A stretch of 64,000 bases of DNA from Candidatus Didemnitutus mandela (GTDB lineage Bacteria; Verrucomicrobiota; Verrucomicrobiia; Opitutales; Opitutaceae), in contig NJAL01000002.1 of assembly GCA_002591725.1 (NCBI GenBank), positions 124,001 to 188,000 of the forward strand, given 5' to 3'. The first letter of the stretch is position 1. Each line of letters starts with the position of its first letter. The translations under genes and the position numbers were made by a program. Below, piece by piece: positions 1 through 10,773 of this stretch. The notes beneath the pieces are model-generated. The model had not been told where the DNA came from. It did no database searches and was given only the letters and a program-made list of their open reading frames with translations.

Positions 1-1300
1 AGCTACGGCTGTAAACTCTGTCTCGCCCATCTTTCTACCCATCAACCCGATGGGGAGCACGTAGCGCTGGCCGCATCGTCCGAGAAAAACGAGGGGCACT
101 CCGCCCCCCTACTGTCATGCACGCCACCGGAGGTAAACCCTCTTTCCCTTCTTTGTTGACAGCGAAGCAAGGTCGCTCCGCTTCCAACTTCAAATAGGCA
201 TCCGACAGAAGCCAGGGTTGTTGCGCTGCCGCCAGCTAGATAAGATTCCACTTTTTGGAAGTCGACGCCCACAACGTTGAATTCTCGCACGTTACCGTCA
301 ATAAGTGGGTGCCGAAGCGCTATTATTACAACGTCGATACTACTTCGGCTCAGCGGAGTCCTGACCAAGGCCAGACGACCCCCTAAAAACTTTATGCAGG
401 CACAACCGCTATCTCTGATAGCCTCATACAACTCCACAGAGCTGAAATGATTGAAAAGAAAAAATTGACTATCTACGATAGCCCACGAACTTACTGTCTC
501 GACGGCTTCAAAATTTAATACTGGGCAATGAAGCCGACCGACTCCTCGCTGAACAAGAACACCCACTGTTTCTTCGAAATCCACGATGGGCCGCCCGTTA
601 TTTAGGGCCCAGAGCGAAGACAGGATGTGGCTCGAGTTTTAATTTTTCGTCGCACAAAAATTACTTTATTTTTATAAATCATTAACTGTAATATTATTAA
701 TTTGAAACGCTTTAATAATACTAACACGCAGATTTTCAAAGCTGGCACGCAGGCCCACCCGACAACGTTCTCAGAGTAGCCGACAGGGCTGCTGCACAAG
801 TGTTTATCGACAAGGATCGCCAGACCATGACCAGCAGCTACTCGAATGGGCTAGATCGTAGGCCCGACCATTGTTTCAAAGCGGCTGTAGCCCAAGCCCC
901 AGTGCCGCGTTTACGATCTCGCGACGTTCTTCTGCGAAGGTAAACGCGTAGCAGCTCGCGTCTTCCGGCGACTATCCTTGACAATCGGAAATTCGGAACC
1001 CCCTCGAAAACAGCCCCCTTTATTTAGGCCGAAAAAATTACAACGCCGCTGCGTCTCCAAACACAACGGCAACAATCGCCATACAGGTGTACAAAGGGAA
1101 ATGATGCCCAAAGCTTCAAAGTGCTGGGGCGAAGCCCTAGAGTCCTAGCGCCACCCATAAGCCCAGCCGCAGCGGCGAAACCTAGCAGCGCATCGATATA
1201 TCCTAGCACGTTACGATGGGTTTCCCAGCGAGCGCTACCTAGAACAAGGCTAAGTCCAGGTGTGTCCTATGCGGACTAACAGATTCATTATCTATTTTTT
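1..1300. other. Gene-poor left edge, unassigned
   Basis: No recognisable gene. The longest open frame is 180 codons on the minus strand (584 to 42), but I see no known family, no convincing ribosome binding site and no stable motif in it. The minus strand also reads as short hydrophobic pieces between 600 and 1210. Since most other gaps in this window hold decayed genes, this stretch is probably one too, but nothing here can be named. Confidence 0.4.
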
Positions 1301-1351
1301 GTGTTTGCGATTCCTAACACACATACAGTCTTTCTATCTTCCTTCGCTCCC

Positions 1352-1876
1352 ATGTTTTATACTACATTTCCAACCAAGTTTGGCTTTTCTGGCTTCGCTT
1401 GGAACGAGGTCGGCTTAACTGCATTCAGCCTACCCGAAGAAAATATCGATGAGGTTGCAACAAGGCTGCAACAGAACGGTGAGCCGAAGGCCCCGGACGG
1501 AAACATTCCATTCCCTCTTAAAAGCCTTATTCAACGCGTACAAAATCATCTAGAGGGTAACCTACAAGACTTTGTCGACTTGAATCTCGACTGGACTAAT
1601 TTGAGCGACTTCAAACGCGATGTCTACTTGGAAACAAGGTCGATCAAACCGGGCTTAAAAAAAAGCTATGGCAATATCGCCCGTGCGCTCGGTCTCGGCG
1701 CGAAAGGCGCCCAAGCCGTCGGCGCCGCGCTTGGCAGAAATCCTTGGCCCCTTGTTGTGCCTTGCCATCGTGTGGTTTCCGCCTGCGGGAAAATGACCGG
1801 TTTTTCAGGTCCAGGCGGCATCCGAACCAAGGCGCGCCTACTCGCCCTCGAAGGAGCGGAGCTGCTCTCCGAGTAA
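1352..1876 (+). CDS. ogt: Methylated-DNA--protein-cysteine methyltransferase
   Basis: Repairs O6-alkylguanine by moving the alkyl group irreversibly to its own cysteine. The C-terminal DNA-binding domain carries the PCHRV active site with acceptor Cys138, preceded by the helix-turn-helix region (SYGNIARALG) and an asparagine (GRNP), and followed by GFSGPGG. I chose the ATG at 1352 (174 residues, normal for the family). The frame is open back to 1301, but the extra 17 residues resemble no family member. A decayed alkA-like glycosylase gene starts just downstream, so this was probably an alkylation-repair pair of which only the direct-reversal enzyme remains. Ogt and Ada C-terminal domains look alike; the absence of an Ada N-terminal domain favours Ogt. 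Confidence 0.93.
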   Translation: MFYTTFPTKFGFSGFAWNEVGLTAFSLPEENIDEVATRLQQNGEPKAPDGNIPFPLKSLIQRVQNHLEGNLQDFVDLNLDWTNLSDFKRDVYLETRSIKPGLKKSYGNIARALGLGAKGAQAVGAALGRNPWPLVVPCHRVVSACGKMTGFSGPGGIRTKARLLALEGAELLSE

Positions 1877-1887
1877 AATTCGGTTTT

Positions 1888-2560
1888 GTTTTCTCTTATC
1901 CAACAGCACTTCGCCTATCTCAGCGCGAGCGATCCTCGATCCTATTTGGGCAAAGCTGATCACGCGCGTTGGTGCCTTTATATTTGGGCTACGTCCGAAA
2001 ATCAGCCTTTTCTAGGCGTCGCTCCGCTCAATCGCCTACCAACAGCTTCATGAAAAAGCTTTATGAAAAAGAGGCCGCTTCGACCTATGCGCACGTGTTT
2101 GCCATACTGAAGCAACACGGCAGCGCCATACAAAGCCGCGATTGACTGCTGTAGCGGAAAAAGAGCTCTACGCATCCGGCCTCTCGCGATCAAAACTTCT
2201 CTCAATAAGCAACCTCGGCGCCCAATGTTTCGCCGGAGTCATTCCCATCACTCGCTGATGCCACGGATGTTTCCCGGCAACAAACTGATCGACCGGTTCA
2301 CGACCGTGCGTGAGATTAGCACCTTAGGCCGTAGACCGTGCACATATTGCTGATCTTCTATCTAGGGCGGCAAGATGTCATTCCAACGGGAGACTTTGCT
2401 ATCCTATTTATTTTAAAAAACTTTTACAAAAAAAGAAATACGGCCCTTTGGATGCGCACACTCCACTCCCATTCTGCAACATGCACACCGTTAGTCGCCT
2501 TATCGCAGCGCGGCCAGATGGTATCTCTAACGTTCGCTCGGCATAAGAAATTGGTTTTTC
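1888..2560 (+). pseudogene. alkA: Decayed DNA-3-methyladenine glycosylase (AlkA-like)
   Basis: Homology to the AlkA/HhH-GPD family can be followed across several frames. Near 2015-2060 it reads SIAYQQLHEKA (the conserved YQQLS-K region), near 2170 ELYASGLSRSKL (the L-x-x-x-G-x-S-x-x-K helix-hairpin-helix region), at 2338 HILLIFYLGRQDVIPTGD (the catalytic Asp region), and near 2486-2540 a C-terminal WxPYRSxAxWYLWR motif. At least three conserved tryptophans are now stop codons (TAG at 2332, TAG at 2492, TAA at 2528), each one or two G-to-A steps from TGG, and frameshifts separate the segments. An intact enzyme would excise alkylated bases. It directly follows ogt. Confidence 0.82.
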
Positions 2561-2712
2561 GATTTTTGGGCCGTGCTGGCACGGGAATGAAACTTCAACC
2601 TGGTTAACGCCATCGTTGAAACAATATATCTATTGCGAAGCTCGTAGCAGCGTCTTCGTCATTATTTCGCCACAAGCCTCGTTTAGTTTGGCTGTTCCAT
2701 TGTCTTACATCT

Positions 2713-3753
2713 ATGTCTGAAAAAATGCGCGCGATCATCAAACCCACCATCGGCCCCGGCCTCATCATGTCTGAAGCCCCGGTGCCTGTTCCCGATATCA
2801 ACGACGTGCTGATCAAAGTCAAAAAGACTTCAATCTGCGGCACCGATGTGCACATCAATAAGTGGGATTCGTGGGCTCAATGCACCATCAAGCCACCGCT
2901 CATCATCGGCCATGAATATGTCGGCACTGTCGCCAATGTGGGAGATGGAGTCAACGGTTTCTCACTTGGCCAACTCGTCACCGGAGAGGGCCACATTGTG
3001 TGCGGGCATTGCCGAAACTGTCTAGCCGGCCGACGCCACCTTTGCCAGAACACGATTGGCGTCGGTGTAAATCGGAACGGTGTATTCGCCGACTGCGTTT
3101 GTATCCCTGCAAGCAACGTCTGGGGAGTTCCTGCCGGGGTAGATCCCGATGTCGTCTCCTGTTTTGACCCGCTCGGAAACGCAGTGCACACGACTTTGTC
3201 TTTCGACATGGTCGGCGAGGATGTGCTTATCACCGGCGCTGGACCGATCGGTTGCATGGCCATCGCCGTGGCGCGGCATGCGGGCGCCCGCAGGATCGTG
3301 ATTACCGACGTCAACGATAGCCGCCTCGCGCTCGCCAAAAAACTGGAACCGACGCGCGCGGCCAACGTAGCGAAGGAAAATCTTTCCGACGTCTGGCACC
3401 GCGAATTGGGCATGAGGGAAGGCTTCGACGTCGGACTCGAAATGTCTGGAAACTCCGCCGCACTCAATCAAATGATCGACAACATGGTTATGGGCGGTCG
3501 CATTGCATTGCTCGGCTTGCACCCGAGACCAGCGGAGATCGACTGGAATAAGATCGTTTTTAAAATGCTTCACCTAAAAGGTATCTACGGGCGAGAAATG
3601 TTCGAAACATGGTATAAGATGACCGCGCTCGTGCAAGCCGGCATGGATATAACGCCAGTCATCACACATCGCCTACCAATCGATCACTTTCAGGAAGGCT
3701 TTAGGCTGATGGGTGAGGGAAAATCCGGTAAGATCCTGCTGAACTGGGAATGA
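2713..3753 (+). CDS. tdh: L-threonine 3-dehydrogenase
   Basis: Oxidises L-threonine to 2-amino-3-ketobutyrate with NAD+. The 346-residue protein is a full-length zinc medium-chain dehydrogenase: catalytic zinc ligand Cys42 in CGTD with Thr44 beside it, GHE at 66-68, four structural-zinc cysteines at 97, 100, 103 and 111, and the nucleotide-binding GAGPIG at 175-180. Its partner kbl lies 1.4 kb downstream on the same strand, separated by two decayed genes on the other strand. The pair turns threonine into glycine and acetyl-CoA, and glycine also feeds purine synthesis, whose genes stay intact in this window. Sorbitol and other polyol dehydrogenases are relatives, but the overall similarity and the kbl neighbour favour Tdh. 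Confidence 0.94.
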   Translation: MSEKMRAIIKPTIGPGLIMSEAPVPVPDINDVLIKVKKTSICGTDVHINKWDSWAQCTIKPPLIIGHEYVGTVANVGDGVNGFSLGQLVTGEGHIVCGHCRNCLAGRRHLCQNTIGVGVNRNGVFADCVCIPASNVWGVPAGVDPDVVSCFDPLGNAVHTTLSFDMVGEDVLITGAGPIGCMAIAVARHAGARRIVITDVNDSRLALAKKLEPTRAANVAKENLSDVWHRELGMREGFDVGLEMSGNSAALNQMIDNMVMGGRIALLGLHPRPAEIDWNKIVFKMLHLKGIYGREMFETWYKMTALVQAGMDITPVITHRLPIDHFQEGFRLMGEGKSGKILLNWE

Positions 3754-3759
3754 CTAGGG

Positions 3760-4453
3760 GGACCAGTACCTGAACCAGTCCGCCCACGGGAAACGCCAGG
3801 AACGCCAATAGCAGGATGCTAATAAACACATTTTGTGAACGGCCAGTCTCGAACACATTGAAGCGTGGCGAAGACCTTCGCCACGAACACGAAACAGACC
3901 GCTCCGAACTGTTCTTGCAGCACAAAAACGTAGAGCTGTATCCATTCGAGCGAACCGATTACCCGGTCTTCGGTTGAGCTCGCGAACGCCCACGGTTTCG
4001 CTTTTCTCCACAAATCGCCGTTTCAGATCCAGTGCGTCGAAAACAAAACAGATCACAAAGTTAGCTTCGTTAGCGGCCAGTAAAAGACCAAACAAAAGCA
4101 ATTACAGTTCGGGATACATAAACCAATGCAGCGGCTAGCCTCAAGAGCGGAGGGGAGGAAAGCCAGATTCTCTCGAAAGTGGAGTGGAGCGTGGCTTCCA
4201 TGCCGCGCCAAATAAAGCGCTGAAATCAAGCCAATTCCGCCATCCCTCAACAAAAGCCGACAAAGATTCCGGATCCGGGTCCGCGTTCAACTTCCCCAAG
4301 AGAAGCTCACGATATTGATAACAAGACCCCACGCCGCCATAGCCCAGCAACGTTTTCCCAATCTAAGTGCGTACGGACCGGTAGCTCGTCCCGAAAAAAG
4401 AAGAACCGGGCCAGCAACACCAGAGTGACGAAGACCAGAAAGCTCAGGATCAC
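3760..4453 (-). pseudogene. Decayed membrane protein gene, unassigned
   Basis: Read from 4453 leftwards, a GTG start overlapping the end of the upstream gene gives a clear transmembrane segment (ILSFLVFVTLVLLARFFFF) followed by RDELPVRTHLDWENVAGL. Further on, pieces in all three frames read VYVSRTVIAFVW, then LKRRFVEKSETVGVREL, then a terminal hydrophobic stretch (FISILLLAFLAFPVGGLV). Stops and frameshifts break every frame, so this is one dead polytopic membrane protein gene, not several small genes. I do not recognise the family. It appears to have been the second gene of a two-gene minus-strand operon. Confidence 0.5.
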
Positions 4454-4950
4454 TTAATTTTCAGCTCATCGGTTAGAAGCCGAAAAAGATCACCAAGTAG
4501 GCGCTTCGATTCGCCAAGGTCGGCCAAACGGATGTTTTTATCCACGGAGCAAGCCATGATGCGGCCCAACCTTCGCAAGGTCTCCGACCGGAACTCTGCC
4601 AGGTAGCCAGGGAAAGGCCTAAAACCGCTTTGCCCGCCAGCCCTCAATCTGTCGAAAGAAGGTAGGCCAGCGTGGAACGCATCCAAGTCCAGCGGACAAC
4701 GTTTTCACTCTCAGCGGCGAGCAGCTGACCGCCGTCCTTCAGATCCTCCAAAAGTGTCCGAAGACAATAGAAGATCGGCCGCCCATCCCGATTGCTTGCT
4801 CTGGGTTGAACAACGCCACGATTTTGCGAACGGCCAGAAAAAATCGCGCTCGCAACGATGCCAGTTCGTGAACTGGGTTCTGAACAAGCCAACGAAAACG
4901 GATCCGGGTTGGCGGTAGAAAGCTTAAGATAATCGCCAAGTATCAAAGGG
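4450..4950 (-). pseudogene. Decayed conserved hypothetical gene
   Basis: The C-terminal part is open from 4686 to 4450 and reads as a charged, helical protein (AEFRSETLRRLGRIM, then IRLADLGESKRLLGDLFRLL). The upstream part continues in another frame (DGGQLLAAESENVVR) after a frameshift near 4680. The stop overlaps the start of the next dead gene, which suggests the two were translationally coupled. The helical, leucine- and arginine-rich pattern looks protein-like, but I cannot name a family. Confidence 0.45.
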
Positions 4951-5103
4951 AAAAGAGTGAAAGCAGAACGGGCAACCGCCGAATATTGATAGCAGTAAGA
5001 GTGGTGTTTAGTTTCTTTTGTAAGGTAGTCCAGCCTGCTATCTAACTAGATATAAGCAATTATTACTAATAAGCACAAGATGTTTTACTATTTGAATAAG
5101 AGT

Positions 5104-5121
5104 CTTTTTTTTAGAAAAAAG
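5104..5121. repeat. Perfect 7-bp hairpin upstream of kbl
   Basis: CTTTTTT, loop TTAG, AAAAAAG, about 65 bases before kbl, in an AT-rich leader. It could be part of a promoter or mRNA leader structure. It has no GC stem, so it is not a typical terminator. Confidence 0.3.
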
Positions 5122-5186
5122 AACTTTTCAGATCTTTTTCCCACAGTTTGCTACGGCAATCTGGCCTCCCGACCTAGACTCTAGAT

Positions 5187-6398
5187 ATGATAGATATGAA
5201 CTCCGTTTACTCCCAGCATCTTCAGCAACTTCTCAGTGAAGTCGAAACCGCCGGCCTCTATAAACGCGAGCGCATCATCACCACCCCCCAGTCCGCTTGT
5301 GTAGCCGTCACTTCCGGACAAAAAGTGCTAAATTTTTGCGCCAATAATTACCTAGGTCTCGCCGACCACCCTGAGCTAATCGCCGCCGCCCGCGGATCAT
5401 TCGATCGTTGGGGCTACGGTCTCGCTTCGGTGCGCTTTATCTGCGGCACCCAGCAGCTTCACAAAGACCTGGAAGCAGCACTTTCCACCTTCCTCGGGAC
5501 CGAGGACACGATTCTTTACTCTTCCTGCTTCGATGCCAACTGCGGCCTTTTCGAAACCCTGCTCGGCCCCGAAGACGCCGTGATTTCCGACGAACTCAAC
5601 CACGCTTCGATCATCGACGGGATCCGGCTCTGCAAAGCCAAACGCTACCGCTACAAAAACAACAATCACGAAGACCTCGAAGCCAAGCTGAAAGAAGCCG
5701 ATGCCGCCAAAGCCCGCTTCAAGTTAATCGCCACCGACGGCGTTTTCTCAATGGATGGCTACATCGCCAACCTGAGGGGAATCTGCAATCTCGCCGATCG
5801 CTACGGCGCACTCGTGATGGTCGATGACAGCCATTCAGTCGGGTTCATGGGGAAAACCGGCCGCGGCACGCACGAACATTGCGACGTTATGGGTCACATT
5901 GACATAGTCACAGGAACGCTCGGAAAGGCCCTCGGCGGAGCCAGCGGCGGCTACAGCTCTGGACGACGGGCCATTATTGACCTATTGCGCCAACGCTCTC
6001 GTCCGTACCTCTTCTCGAACACCATACCGCCAACCATCGCCGCCGCCTCGCTCAAATGTATCGAGCTGCTGAGCCGCTCGACCGCGTTGCGCGACAAGCT
6101 TGAAGAAAACACGCGCTACTTTCGGGCCGGACTAACGGCAGCCGGACTAACTGTTAAGCCCGGAACGCATCCCATCGTTCCCGTCATGCTCGGCGATGCC
6201 GCTCTCTCGCAAAAGGTCGCTGCGCGGCTTCTCGAAAAGGGCCTCTACGTGGTCGGGTTTTTCTATCCCGTCGTGCCGCAAGGTGCAGCACGCATCCGCA
6301 CCCAAGTTTCCGCCGCCCACAGCCGTGAAAATCTCGCTTTTGCCATTGAGAAATTTACCGAAGTGAAGAAAGAATTCGGATTATTACCCTCCTCCTAA
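5187..6398 (+). CDS. kbl: Glycine C-acetyltransferase (2-amino-3-ketobutyrate CoA ligase)
   Basis: Second step of threonine breakdown: cleaves 2-amino-3-ketobutyrate with CoA into glycine and acetyl-CoA, using pyridoxal phosphate. At 403 residues it is full length for the alpha-oxoamine synthase family. The PLP lysine is Lys247 in [10 protein letters not shown], the cofactor aspartate lies in VDDSHSVG (213-216), and the substrate-pocket histidine in [10 protein letters not shown] (near 139) is present. Two in-frame ATGs (5187 and 5196) are possible; the second starts at MNSVYS. tdh is the functional partner upstream. Other family members (BioF, HemA-type synthases) differ in substrate, and the tdh context supports Kbl. 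Confidence 0.94.
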   Translation: MIDMNSVYSQHLQQLLSEVETAGLYKRERIITTPQSACVAVTSGQKVLNFCANNYLGLADHPELIAAARGSFDRWGYGLASVRFICGTQQLHKDLEAALSTFLGTEDTILYSSCFDANCGLFETLLGPEDAVISDELNHASIIDGIRLCKAKRYRYKNNNHEDLEAKLKEADAAKARFKLIATDGVFSMDGYIANLRGICNLADRYGALVMVDDSHSVGFMGKTGRGTHEHCDVMGHIDIVTGTLGKALGGASGGYSSGRRAIIDLLRQRSRPYLFSNTIPPTIAAASLKCIELLSRSTALRDKLEENTRYFRAGLTAAGLTVKPGTHPIVPVMLGDAALSQKVAARLLEKGLYVVGFFYPVVPQGAARIRTQVSAAHSRENLAFAIEKFTEVKKEFGLLPSS

Positions 6399-6790
6399 TG
6401 GCCCTTTCTCTGTCCAAATAAAAAACTGGCAACCGCCAGGGTCTACGCTTCATCACGTTGGCGCCGCCGGCCTTGCCGCCTGCGGGGGAAAATCTATTCC
6501 GGTTGCAATGCGCGAGAACGTCTCCTGTTTTTTCTACGACTGTGCCAAACGCACTCCGATTTTTGTTGCCGTCGCCTTCCAGGTAAAAGCCACATTTCTG
6601 CTGCGTCACTGTCTACACACCGACAGGCGCCCTGCGGCGCGTGCCGGCAGGTCATCTATTAATCCGACCCAGATGCTTGCGTTGTTTCCGTCTGTGGTTC
6701 TGTTTATATGTAGGATCGATATTTTCATCACTGCACTACATCCCAAGGACATTTGGACCTATACCGATCTGTCTGCCGTCCCAAAGGTTC

Positions 6791-8712
6791 ATGGAAGCTT
6801 CTCTTTTTGTTGGCATCACTATCTTTGCGCTAATCAGTTCCTACCACACTGTCAATCTAAGCGGCCGACCGCTCCTACATAGTTATGGGTATTTCGTCGA
6901 CGAGCGATTTTTACAGCTATGCCAGTCGCTCTTTCAACAAGATCCCGATCCCGGGAGAATGTACAGCCTACGGTGTCAATCAGGAGGTCGACGAACGCGA
7001 TTTCTCCATTCTGTAATGGCATTCTTGAATGCCACTGTACCAAATTCCAGGCGCTACCAGCACTATGGTACAATGGGTTCTTGGTTTTTACGTGGCCGGC
7101 ATGGACGAAGCTGCCACCGGAAAGGCTGATCTCTTGCCTCGTCAGCCTTGGCTAGACGAGGTCGATGCGACCTAGATGATCGCCAACCTGCAAAGCGGCC
7201 ATCGCACATCTTTACGCCAACGGTCTGGACACCACGCTTTTGGCACGCAAAGTGGACGACAAAGACGCCACATCTATAATTGCCTCATTTGGGCAAGACG
7301 GAGTTTGGCTTCTGGAACGCAACTACTGCTGCATACCAATAAGACATAAGCCGATCTTCGGAAAGCCCAAACCACATCGCACACACATTGGAGCTTTAAA
7401 AGCAAAATTACTCAAGTGTCCAACGCAATCCTTAAGTTTCGCTCTCTAGAAAAAAAACAACCACAAACCCTCGAATACCGAGCTTCACCAAATCGTCCCC
7501 ACACCTCGGCTGAAGCAGACTCTTCGCCGCGGTGCAAGTTTTCCTCCCGGAGTCCGTCTTAGCTCGAACTCTTCGCGGCATTCGCTCAATTATCCGAAAA
7601 CGAGCCAAGCCAATCACGATCTGGCGCGATTACCTACACTAAAATGCTCTATATCATATCAGAACACGAGCTTCTAGCACCTCTCGCTTCCTATGGGAAA
7701 AGCTTTCGGGCGCCACAAAGTTTAAGCTATGGTGGAAGCGCGTAAGGACTTACTTACCACAGTCGACTCTACGCTGGGCAAAACCTTGGCCAGCTTTACA
7801 CCAAACTCGCCTTTAGCCCAGAAGCCAAATCACGCTCTCAACTCATGAATCCATGGTAAAGTTCCACCTGCAAGTCACGCATAAATCGTATCGCCACAGC
7901 TTCCTGCTTGAGTGAGCCACAAAACAGCAGTAAAGTTCGAAAAATACGCAGAAAAATTCGGCTACCCTGGCCGCGACTGTTCGGCCCTGAAAATTAGCCG
8001 CGCTTTCTACTCCGCCAACATGGCTTGCCACTTAGGCCTTCGAGCTACACGGGCAGCTTGCTAAGCTCAGCAAGCCCGTCGATCGCAACGAATAACATAT
8101 GGCTTCGCAAACTAACAATACCTACTATGACCCGACTTTGAATGTGTTTCGCAGCGGGCATTCTCCAGCGGCCCCTTTTCGACTAGGACGCCGACAGTGC
8201 GGTAAACTACAACATCCTCGCCTCTGCCATCGGTCATAGGTTCACGCATGGCTTCGAGACGAAGGATGGCAATTTCAAAAGCTGGTGGACCAAAGCCAAC
8301 GGAAAAGCTCTTTAGTCGATCGACCAAACAATACGACGTCTACGAGCCTTTCAACATACTGCACATCAATTTGATTACCATAATATTAGACGAAAATATC
8401 CCAGTGCTTTCGGTTTGCGCATTGCCTACGAAACGCTCCATCTCGCGACGGCAGACAAGCGACTTAAATCGATCGACGTTTACCCCATAGCAACATTTCT
8501 TTATCGCTTTTGCACAAAGCTGGCAAAGCTGGAGCACGGAACGAAAACCATAACAAGTACGCCTGCAGGTAAACAGCGGTGTACACAGTCCCTGTACGTT
8601 GGCCAGTATCAGCCCTTATACAAAATTTTTCAGAGTTTTACGAAGTTTTCGGTCAGCCGGTTCCGACCGGGTTTCCTACAGCGATTTATAAGAGTCAGAG
8701 CGGATCGGTAAA
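6791..8712 (+). pseudogene. Decayed M13-family zinc metallopeptidase (neprilysin/PepO type)
   Basis: About 640 codons of homology survive in shifting frames. A signal-peptide-like start (MEASLFVGITIFALISS) is at 6791. Then come FYSYASRSFNKIPIP (6905 on, matching the family DDFYxYxxGxW region), AGMDEAA (7095), YANGLDTTL (7214), GQDGVWLLERNY (7298, family GQ-G-GLPDRDYY), NTYYDPTLN (8118, family NAYYxPxxN), and the zinc motif region at 8235-8249, which now reads HRFTH instead of HExxH. The end reads EFYEVFG then RFIRVRADR. Even if reading frame were restored, the catalytic Glu is gone. The active enzyme would have been an exported protease. The 390 bases between kbl and this gene hold nothing I can assign. 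Confidence 0.88.
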
Positions 8713-9431
8713 TGCTCGCAGCTTCTCCCAATAGGCCGGCCCTGCGAAATCCGAAAGCCTGGCATGTGGGCGCCGTCGACAAACCAAGCCGTCTTCGTCG
8801 CACGCAGGGCTCAAAACAAGGTACGCCACGCCCCCATGCCAGACCGGGACAGTGCGGTCTTTCATCCCATGCACCACAAATACCGGGCACCACAGCCTGC
8901 CGACCTTCGCCAAGTTGCAGAACTTATCACCAATGAAAGTTGGAAACCGCGTCATCACGCGATACACACTAACAAACGCGCCTTGCAGAACTACGTCTAC
9001 CACTGGCCGGTCCCCCAGCAAGCGAGTAGCCGAAAACCACCATTTTTTTGCTGGTACATGAAGCGTTCCGGTAAGGTAGTCAAAAGCGCGCAACGCATCG
9101 GCCAACTACATTGGCTTCCGTTGGTCGCCCATCGCTACGCCCATAGGCACGGTACGGTAATACCGCGTAGCCTGCCACGGTCCCGAGATCCTCCGTTTTG
9201 CCATGCAAATAAAACAGCGCTTCGCAGCTGGATTTGGCCAAAAGCGCCCGACCAGTTGGACTCCGCAATTGACGGCGAATTGTACTTACTCGCCTCCCAA
9301 TTTATAGCTCGACGACAGGTGTGCAAAAATCATCCGATTGGAAACCCAAATGTACCAAACCAGCAAGCCCACAATAGAAAACCCCAGCAGCAATCAGTTT
9401 CAGGAACGTTTCAAACACCCAGGCAGCCATA
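8695..9431 (-). pseudogene. Decayed alpha/beta hydrolase
   Basis: From an ATG at 9431 the minus strand reads an N-terminal hydrophobic helix (LKLIAAGVFYCGLAGLVHL), then in changing frames FYLHGKTEDLG (oxyanion-hole HG motif), YGRSDGRPTEANV (family YRGYGxSxG), ALRAFDYLTGTL, a degraded nucleophile-elbow region, then TRFPTFIGDKFCNLAKV, CPVFVVHGMKDRTVP (catalytic Asp strand) and LSDFAGPAYWEKLRAF near the catalytic His. This is the BEM46/ABHD-like membrane-anchored hydrolase pattern. Its start lies 4 bases after the hisS stop, so it was the last gene of the HU-hisS transcription unit, and its end overlaps the dead M13 gene. Confidence 0.82.
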
Positions 9432-9435
9432 AAAA

Positions 9436-10749
9436 CTACTTCTGGCCGAGCAATGCGTACACTGCAGCCGGCAAATCAGCTCTTGCAACGTCGCGTTCCG
9501 AGCGATCGGCTATGTTTCGCAGTTTCACCACACCGTGGGAAACCCAATCGTTATCGTAAATCAAAGCCACTTTCGCGCCCGATTCTGCAGCAGCTTTGAA
9601 TTGTTTTCTAAAGGCTATGTCCTTGAAAGGATACTCCACATGCCAGCCGAAAGCCCGCAAGTTTTGAATATCAGCAAAAGCGGCCGCTCGTTCCTCAACG
9701 CCACCAATTACAGCATAGATTTCGGCAGTATTCGCGGTGGACGGCATGAGGCCACGTTGTTCAAGCAATAAACCGGTTGTCACATCGCCGATGGCAAAAC
9801 CCACAGCCGGCAGATCGGTATAGCCGAGCTTTTTTACGAAATCGTTATAGCGTCCACCTCCAGCGAGGGCACGAAAGCCGCCCTTACGGTCGAAAACCTC
9901 GAAAACAAATCCCGTGTAGTAGGCCAGCCCGCGAACAACCCCGAGGTCGACACTGACAAAACCAGCGAGTCCCATCATCGTTAGTCCGTCAAGCACACGG
10001 CGCCAATCGTTAAGTCGCGCAAAAAGTTTTTCTGAATTAAAAGGTGCAAGTGTCTCTTCGAGTTCGACAAGCGTTTTGATTCCCAAAAACGCGAGCAGCT
10101 TGCCTTTACGCTCGGTGTCCAACTCCATGTTAGCTTTCGCATAGCTTTTGAATGCATCGTCGCCCACCTTCTTATAGTGGTCAATAGCGCCTAAAATTGC
10201 CCGCGCCTGGACCTCGTTGAAGCCGAGCGCTTCGAGATAAAAAAGCCAAAGGTCGCGATCGCTCAGGAGAACATAAAAATCATCCTTCGTCAAGCCGAGC
10301 CCGGTAAAGCACTGGATCAGCAAAGCAATCAGTTCAATTTCCGCCTCAGGTCCGGCTTCGCCGAAAATATCGGCATTAAGTTGGTGAAATGCCCGCAGCC
10401 GTCCTTTCTGGGCCCGCTCGTAGCGGTAGAATTCCGCGATACTGAACCACTTGATAGGCCGCTTGAGTGCGCCCGCCTTGGTACCGACCAACCGACACAC
10501 CGTTGGAGTCATTTCCGGCCGTAGAGATACATCGCGTCCGCCTTTATCGGTAAAACTAAAAAGCTGCGTCTCGATTTCGTCCCCTGACTTGGTTGTATAG
10601 AGCCCGAGGGGCTCCAAAACGGGCGCGTCGTATTCCTGAAAGCCGTAGGCATTAGCAGTTTTCCGCCATTGACGAAAAATATGCTGACGGCGAGAAAAGT
10701 CTTCCGGGGAGAATTCCCGGAAACCGGGGAGAGACTGAAAGGCTGCCAT
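9436..10749 (-). CDS. hisS: Histidyl-tRNA synthetase
   Basis: Charges tRNA-His with histidine. The 437-residue class II synthetase is full length. Motif 1 lies in the N-terminal FQEYDAPVLEP region, SLRPEMTPTVCR follows, motif 2 is RYERAQKGRLRAFHQLN, the histidine-specific signature is VRGLAYYTGFVFEV, motif 3 contains AGGGRYNDF, and a C-terminal anticodon-binding domain ends the protein. HisZ, a paralogue without aminoacylation activity, usually lacks part of these motifs, so HisS is preferred. The gene lies 24 bases after the HU/IHF gene on the same strand and was followed by the hydrolase that is now dead. Confidence 0.96.
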   Translation of the reverse strand: MAAFQSLPGFREFSPEDFSRRQHIFRQWRKTANAYGFQEYDAPVLEPLGLYTTKSGDEIETQLFSFTDKGGRDVSLRPEMTPTVCRLVGTKAGALKRPIKWFSIAEFYRYERAQKGRLRAFHQLNADIFGEAGPEAEIELIALLIQCFTGLGLTKDDFYVLLSDRDLWLFYLEALGFNEVQARAILGAIDHYKKVGDDAFKSYAKANMELDTERKGKLLAFLGIKTLVELEETLAPFNSEKLFARLNDWRRVLDGLTMMGLAGFVSVDLGVVRGLAYYTGFVFEVFDRKGGFRALAGGGRYNDFVKKLGYTDLPAVGFAIGDVTTGLLLEQRGLMPSTANTAEIYAVIGGVEERAAAFADIQNLRAFGWHVEYPFKDIAFRKQFKAAAESGAKVALIYDNDWVSHGVVKLRNIADRSERDVARADLPAAVYALLGQK

Positions 10750-10773
10750 TAAGAAAACTAGGCGTGGTAACGC

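Noticed and set aside
42..584. 180-codon minus-strand frame as a gene
   Set aside because: No family resemblance, start signal or partner; probably chance or old remnant.
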